A stretch of DNA of 8,686 nt from Flemingiibacterium sp045534235 (lineage in GTDB: Bacteria > Bacillota > Clostridia > Oscillospirales > CAG-272): positions 1-8,686 of the forward strand of contig JAZSJI010000147.1 of NCBI GenBank assembly GCA_045534235.1. Reading direction: 5' to 3'. The stretch's first letter is position 1. Every line of letters begins with the position of its first letter. Under the pieces are notes generated by a model. It did not search any database. It saw only the letters and a program-made list of their open reading frames with translations, and was not told where the DNA came from. This document shows, in pieces, positions 7,550-8,686 of the stretch. The position numbers were made by a program, and so were the translations under genes.

Positions 7550-8650
7550 ATGGAATACAGAATTTCAAACAAGATGCAGGACCTAAAGCCCTCCGCGATC
7601 CGCGAGATATTCAAGGCTTTGTCCGACCCGACGATAATCTCCTTTGCCGCAGGTAATCCCGCACCCGAATCGTTCCCCGTAGACGACCTCGCGCGACTCT
7701 CCGCAAAAATATATGCAGAGGAGCCGTCGAAGGCACTTCAGTACGGCATCACCGAGGGCTATCCCGCGCTTCGCGAGGACGTTATAGCGCGTCTTACCAC
7801 TCGCTTTAACATAAATATGGACGGTCAGACGACTATTATCACCTCGGGCGGTCAGCAGGGAATTGAACTGCTCGCAAAGACGATGTGCAACGAGGGTGAT
7901 ACCGTTATCTGCGAAAATCCGAGCTTTATCGGTGCTCTCAACGCGTTCCGCTCGCTTGGCTGCAAGACCGTCGGTGTACCGCTCGAGGATGAGGGCGGTA
8001 TCGACCTTGAAGCGCTCGAGCAGACGATGAAGAACGAGCCTCGTGCGAAGATACTTTACCTTATCCCGACCTTCCAGAATCCCGCGGGCACCTGTATGCC
8101 GCTTTCCAAGCGCAAGGCTGTGCTCGAGCTTGCAAAGAAATACAATATCGTAATTTTAGAGGACAACCCTTACGGTGAGCTTCGCTTCGCAGGACAGGAG
8201 ATACCTACCATCAAGTCGCTTGACACCGAGGGCGTGGTCGTCTACTCGGGCTCGTACAGTAAGGTATTGTCGGCAGGTATGCGTATCGGCTTTATCTGCG
8301 GTCCCGACGAGGTCGTTACCAAGATGGTCGTTGCAAAGCAGGTCGAGGACGTTCACACTAACCAGTTCTTCCAGATGCTCTGCCATCGCTACATTACCGA
8401 GTGCGATATTGACAAGCATATCGAGGGTATCCGTGCACTTTATCGCCGTAAATGCAATCTTATGCTCACTGAGCTTGACAAGAATATGCCCGACTGCGTT
8501 AAGTACACACGTCCCGAGGGCGGTCTGTTCCTCTGGTGCACGCTTCCCGATTACATAGACCAGGGCGCGTTTATTAAAAAGGCAATGGAGAAGAAGGTTG
8601 CCGTCGTTCCCAGGCAGGCGTTCAACTGCGACACGAGTGCACCCTCGTAG
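7550..8650 (+). CDS. PLP-dependent aminotransferase, class I/II, interrupted by an in-frame TAG
   Basis: This is a fold-type I aminotransferase resembling the 2-aminoadipate/kynurenine (LysN-like) and MocR-related group. These enzymes move an amino group between an amino acid and a 2-oxo acid. Seen in order: YGITEGYPALRE at 65-76, TSGGQQGIELLA at 98-109 (phosphate-binding turn), PTFQNPAG at 173-180 (Asn177), ILEDNPYGE at 202-210 (Asp205 and Tyr208 contact PLP), and SGSYSKVLSAGMRIG at 233-247 with Lys238 the Schiff-base lysine and Arg245 a phosphate ligand. The frame stops at TAG (8648-8650) after 366 residues, about 25-30 short of the usual length. Past the stop the same frame continues CFRLNYSTPSDE to the window edge, which is the conserved C-terminal segment with the carboxylate-binding Arg. 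The gene is therefore a recent nonsense mutant, a sequencing error or a readthrough case. The family is certain; the exact substrate is unknown. Confidence 0.9.
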   Translation: MEYRISNKMQDLKPSAIREIFKALSDPTIISFAAGNPAPESFPVDDLARLSAKIYAEEPSKALQYGITEGYPALREDVIARLTTRFNINMDGQTTIITSGGQQGIELLAKTMCNEGDTVICENPSFIGALNAFRSLGCKTVGVPLEDEGGIDLEALEQTMKNEPRAKILYLIPTFQNPAGTCMPLSKRKAVLELAKKYNIVILEDNPYGELRFAGQEIPTIKSLDTEGVVVYSGSYSKVLSAGMRIGFICGPDEVVTKMVVAKQVEDVHTNQFFQMLCHRYITECDIDKHIEGIRALYRRKCNLMLTELDKNMPDCVKYTRPEGGLFLWCTLPDYIDQGAFIKKAMEKKVAVVPRQAFNCDTSAPS

Positions 8651-8686
8651 TGCTTCAGACTCAACTATTCCACGCCGTCCGACGAG

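Noticed and set aside
8648..8650. Genome-wide reassignment of UAG to an amino acid
   Set aside because: The ligase (stop at 1991-1993) and the membrane protein (stop at 5741-5743) end with TAG at natural C-termini, with the next gene's ribosome binding site right behind. TAG acts as a stop in this genome, so only local readthrough or a mutation or error remains.

Overview
The window looks like a piece of a Firmicutes (Clostridia-type) chromosome, probably from an uncultured anaerobe of moderate GC. The evidence is strong GGAGG-type ribosome binding sites, AT-rich intergenic gaps with near-consensus sigma-A promoters, short intrinsic terminators with T-tracts, and proteins that read like clostridial homologues. 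The species cannot be fixed from the sequence. No rRNA, tRNA, CRISPR array, insertion sequence or phage gene is visible.

Layout. Positions 1-3830 hold a minus-strand operon, read from right to left. A consensus promoter (3802-3830) with an 18-bp palindrome in its core drives a FadD-like acyl-adenylating ligase (1991-3703), then an argininosuccinate-lyase-superfamily enzyme (461-1948), a stand-alone acyl carrier protein (149-373) and the start of a membrane-anchored protein (1-100) that runs off the left edge. Gaps are 42, 87 and 48 bp and none contains a terminator with a T-tract. The set suggests that an acid is activated as an acyl-adenylate and handed to CoA or to the carrier protein. The role of the lyase is open, because its active-site loop departs from true argininosuccinate lyase.

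Positions 3906-6536 are a second minus-strand unit. A good promoter (6508-6536) drives a single-pass membrane protein of unknown function (5741-6475), then, 15 bp later, a three-domain Xaa-Pro aminopeptidase of family M24B (3938-5725). A strong terminator starts next to its stop codon.

Positions 6561-7429 are a one-gene minus-strand unit: a cytoplasmic metallo-beta-lactamase-fold hydrolase (6598-7365) with its own promoter and terminator. It is divergent from a plus-strand class I/II PLP-dependent aminotransferase (7550-8650), and the two share a 184-bp promoter region.

The two points most worth a second look are these. The aminotransferase is cut by an in-frame TAG, and the reading frame after it still encodes the conserved C-terminal family motif, including the expected carboxylate-binding arginine. 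The ligase / divergent lyase / carrier-protein operon may belong to an uncharacterised acyl-conjugate pathway.
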